A stretch of 64,000 nucleotides of DNA from assembly GCA_003214615.1 (NCBI GenBank), contig QCLK01000001.1:62001-126000 (forward strand), given 5' to 3'. Numbering within the stretch: the first letter of the stretch is position 1; every line of letters begins with the position of its first letter. The stretch is from Pelagibacteraceae bacterium AG-414-E02. GTDB taxonomy: Bacteria; Pseudomonadota; Alphaproteobacteria; Pelagibacterales; Pelagibacteraceae. A program made the position numbers and the translations under genes. The notes beneath the pieces are model-generated. The model was not told the origin of the DNA, did not search any database, and was given only the letters and a program-made list of their open reading frames with translations. Positions 61,716 through 64,000 of this stretch are shown piece by piece.

Positions 61716-63146
61716 TTATTTCCAACCAGTGATGGTTTTTACCTCTAAATATTCTTCCAATCCCCAAGTACCACCTTCACGACCGTTTCCGGATTGTCTA
61801 TATCCACCAAAAGGTGTTCCGGAGTCTGCACCTTTTCCATTAATATAAACAATTCCTGATCTTAATTTTTTTGCTACTCTTTTTGCTTTTTCTTTATCTT
61901 CAGTTTGCAAATAGTTTCCAAGACCATATTCTGTATCATTGGTAATTTTAATTGCTTCTTCTTCTGTTTCAAATGATATTACTGAAAGAACTGGTCCAAA
62001 AATTTCTTTTTTTGCGATTTCCATATCGTTTGTAACATTTGTGAAAATTGTTGGTTTAATAAAATAACCTTTGTTTAAATTTTTTGGAAGTTCAGGACCT
62101 CCAGTGGCTAACGTAGCGCCTTCTTCAATACCACTTTTAATTAGGTTAATAATTTTATCATATTGAACTTTTGAAACTACAGGACCTATGTGATCTCCCT
62201 TTTTTGACGCAACATCTACTTTAATTTTATTCGCTTCATCCGCTGCCTCTTTAATTGCTTTTTCATAAATAGATTTTTCTACTAGCATTCTTGTTGGAGC
62301 ATCGCATGATTGTCCAGAATTACTCATTACATTTCTAATTCCGTCTCTAACTGCATTAGGATAAGAATCTGCAAAAACAATATTTCCACCCTTCCCTCCT
62401 AATTCTAAACAAACCCTTTTAATTGTATCAGCCGCATTTTTTGAAATTAATTTTCCTGCTCTTGTTGAACCTGTAAAAGAGATCATATCGATATCAGGAT
62501 GACCAGATAAATGTGTTCCGACTCCCGCTCCATCGCCATTAACTAAATTAAATACTCCTTGTGGAAATCCTGCTGCATCTATCATTTCAGCGAATAACAT
62601 TCCTGAGATAGGCGCTATCTCTGATGGCTTGAGTACCATAGTGCAGCCTGCTGCAAAAGCGGGTACTACTTTTAAAGCTATTTGGTTAATTGGCCAATTC
62701 CATGGAGTAATTAAACCACAAACTCCGATTGGTTCATAACTTATATGATTGTTTGATTTTGAATCAAAATGTTCTTCAAAGTTAAATTTTTTTAATCTTA
62801 ATATGAAATCTTCTAAATGAACCTGCCCTGAAGTAGTATGAGTTGAAGATGAGTAATCTATGGGAGAACCCATTTCCATTGAGATTGCCTCGGACATTTC
62901 TTTAGATCTTTTTTTATAAATTGTTAGTAATTTTTCTAAAAGTTTTATTCTTTCTTCTTTTGAGGTTTCTTTCCATTTATCAAAAGCTTTTTTTGCTGCT
63001 TTTACTGCAGAATCTGTATCGTCTTTGGACCCCAGAGAGATAACAGCAAAAGGTTCTTCACTTGATGGGTTTATGACCTCAAGGTCATTTGTTTTTAAAG
63101 GTTTGACCCATTTGCCGTTAATATAAAAATTTCTTTTATCTAGCAT
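61716..63146 (-). CDS. NAD-dependent aldehyde dehydrogenase (paralog of 2982-4415)
   Basis: A 476-residue aldehyde dehydrogenase with N150 (PWNW), E248 (LELGGK) and C281 (GQSCDAP). It is closely similar along its length to the enzyme at 2982-4415, including the MLDKRNFYINGKWV start, so one has probably arisen by duplication. Either could act as betaine aldehyde dehydrogenase. It is 24 bp after the beta-hydroxyacid dehydrogenase gene and 1 bp before the phosphatase gene. Confidence 0.88.
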   Translation of the reverse strand: MLDKRNFYINGKWVKPLKTNDLEVINPSSEEPFAVISLGSKDDTDSAVKAAKKAFDKWKETSKEERIKLLEKLLTIYKKRSKEMSEAISMEMGSPIDYSSSTHTTSGQVHLEDFILRLKKFNFEEHFDSKSNNHISYEPIGVCGLITPWNWPINQIALKVVPAFAAGCTMVLKPSEIAPISGMLFAEMIDAAGFPQGVFNLVNGDGAGVGTHLSGHPDIDMISFTGSTRAGKLISKNAADTIKRVCLELGGKGGNIVFADSYPNAVRDGIRNVMSNSGQSCDAPTRMLVEKSIYEKAIKEAADEANKIKVDVASKKGDHIGPVVSKVQYDKIINLIKSGIEEGATLATGGPELPKNLNKGYFIKPTIFTNVTNDMEIAKKEIFGPVLSVISFETEEEAIKITNDTEYGLGNYLQTEDKEKAKRVAKKLRSGIVYINGKGADSGTPFGGYRQSGNGREGGTWGLEEYLEVKTITGWK

Positions 63147-63170
63147 TTTGAATTACTATTATCATATAAA

Positions 63171-64000
63171 CTATATTTCATAACCTTTTTCTTCTTTTTC
63201 TTTATCAACTAATTCATCTGGGTATCCTTTTTCTCTAAAATTAATTTTACAATTATCTTCTAGTCTTTTAACAACTTTTGAAGACCAAGATCTTGAGCCA
63301 TATTTTTTATGGGCATCTTTAAATATATCCAAAATTAAAGGTGAAATTTCTAATGGTATTTTTAGTTTTTTTGATAAATCATTAAACAGAGTCATGTCTT
63401 TTTCGACTAAATCCATAGTAAAATTTATATTATATGAACCATTTAGGATAACTTGACTTTCTGTTTCATGAACAAATGAATTTCCTGAAGAAATTTTAAT
63501 ACCTTTAAATGTTTTGTTCATATCTAAATTTGATTTTTTGGCCACAGCCCAAGCTTCACCCAAAGCAGCCAAATGAGTTGATGCTAAATAATTTGTGATT
63601 ACTTTTAAAATTGAGGCAGAGCCAAGTTCTCCAGTATGTAAAACTTTTCTTCCCATTGCGGTTAAGACAGGCAATATCTTTTCAAAAGACTTTCTTTCCC
63701 CACCAACAAATATAGAAATATTTCCTGTTATAGCACGGTGACAACCTCCACTAACAGGACCATCTAACGGCACGGCCCCTTTTAATTTTACAAGCTCACC
63801 TATCCTTTTAACTTCCTGATTATCTGTCGTGCTCATTTCTAACCAAATTTTATTTTTTGATAATCCTTCAATAACTCCATCTTTTTTTTCCATTACCTCT
63901 GAGCAAATTTTAGTGGAAGGCAGACATGTTATTATCAAATCAACATTTTCTGCTAATTCTTTTGGAGATTTTGATGTCATGGAACCTTTAGATACAAAAT
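63171..64000 (-). CDS. Beta-hydroxyacid dehydrogenase (3-hydroxyisobutyrate type), 5' end outside window
   Basis: The C-terminal ~276 residues of a 6-phosphogluconate/3-hydroxyisobutyrate dehydrogenase-family protein. The frame stays open to the last base of the window, and the Rossmann GxGxxG is not present, so the N-terminus is cut. The substrate motif LDGPVSGGCHRA and the catalytic Lys (GSASILKVITNYL) are visible. An internal ATG at 63980 is not the true start. Tartronate semialdehyde, 3-hydroxyisobutyrate or a related hydroxyacid are possible substrates. It is the first visible gene of the operon with the aldehyde dehydrogenase. Confidence 0.85.
   Translation of the reverse strand, partial: FVSKGSMTSKSPKELAENVDLIITCLPSTKICSEVMEKKDGVIEGLSKNKIWLEMSTTDNQEVKRIGELVKLKGAVPLDGPVSGGCHRAITGNISIFVGGERKSFEKILPVLTAMGRKVLHTGELGSASILKVITNYLASTHLAALGEAWAVAKKSNLDMNKTFKGIKISSGNSFVHETESQVILNGSYNINFTMDLVEKDMTLFNDLSKKLKIPLEISPLILDIFKDAHKKYGSRSWSSKVVKRLEDNCKINFREKGYPDELVDKEKEEKGYEI

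Noticed and set aside
1-64000. Search for tRNA/rRNA genes, CRISPR arrays, insertion sequences, prophage genes and toxin-antitoxin pairs.
   Set aside because: No supporting pattern found by eye; the only sizeable exact repeat noticed is the 38-bp pair.

Overview
The window is a gene-dense, very AT-rich stretch of a streamlined marine alphaproteobacterium. The combination points to SAR11 (Pelagibacterales): tiny intergenic gaps, low GC, lysine/asparagine-rich proteins, and genes for DMSP, glycine betaine, choline, carnitine, TMA/TMAO and monomethylamine use side by side. The assignment is inferred from gene content and base composition; no rRNA or tRNA gene is present to confirm it. I see no IS element, prophage or CRISPR array.

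Layout. 1-2.9 kb (+): the 3' part of a DddP-type DMSP lyase, a 2OG-Fe(II) oxygenase, an L-carnitine dehydrogenase-like gene and a GFA-family gene. 3-10 kb (-): aldehyde dehydrogenase, a betaine ABC permease and binding protein, dimethylglycine dehydrogenase-like protein and betaine-homocysteine methyltransferase. 10-17.6 kb: a methyltransferase, a four-subunit sarcosine oxidase / N-methylglutamate dehydrogenase operon (B-D-A-G order) and formate-THF ligase. 17.6-20.3 kb: two class I glutamine amidotransferases starting back to back, and an iron alcohol dehydrogenase. 20.3-30.9 kb: TMA monooxygenase (tmm, interrupted by a one-base frameshift), a three-part TMAO/betaine ABC transporter (tmoXVW-like) and TMAO demethylase (tdm) with a following FAD amine oxidase. 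30.9-35.8 kb: a TrpB-like enzyme, DUF1015, serC and serA, bracketed by two identical 38-bp direct repeats. 35.8-44.2 kb: GlnT-like protein, mgsABC-like N-methylglutamate synthase, Amt transporter, small membrane proteins and gmaS. 44-50 kb: dehydrogenases, SMR and DMT transporters, two related small membrane proteins and an agmatinase-family enzyme. 50-60 kb: choline dehydrogenase-like GMC enzyme, a PhnZ/TmpB-like HD oxygenase, a TauD oxygenase, a hotdog thioesterase and BKACE enzyme (carnitine route), a full ProVWX system and a gamma-butyrobetaine dioxygenase-like gene. 60-64 kb: GDPD, inositol-phosphatase-like, aldehyde dehydrogenase and a beta-hydroxyacid dehydrogenase cut by the window end.

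How it fits together. Gamma-butyrobetaine -> carnitine -> 3-dehydrocarnitine -> betainyl-CoA -> glycine betaine, and choline -> glycine betaine, feed betaine -> dimethylglycine -> sarcosine -> glycine. TMA -> TMAO -> DMA, and MMA -> gamma-glutamylmethylamide -> N-methylglutamate -> glutamate, form a second arm; the step from DMA to MMA is not identifiable here. Methyl groups enter the tetrahydrofolate pool, where formate-THF ligase acts. Three betaine/TMAO-type ABC importers supply substrate, and in each a strong hairpin lies just after the binding-protein gene.

Most worth a second look: the tmm frameshift at an A7 run; the 38-bp repeats around the serine-biosynthesis block; the HD-oxygenase/TauD pair that may release phosphate and a betaine from a phosphonate; the paired unknown small membrane proteins with a palindrome and hairpin; and the zero-gap divergent amidotransferases.
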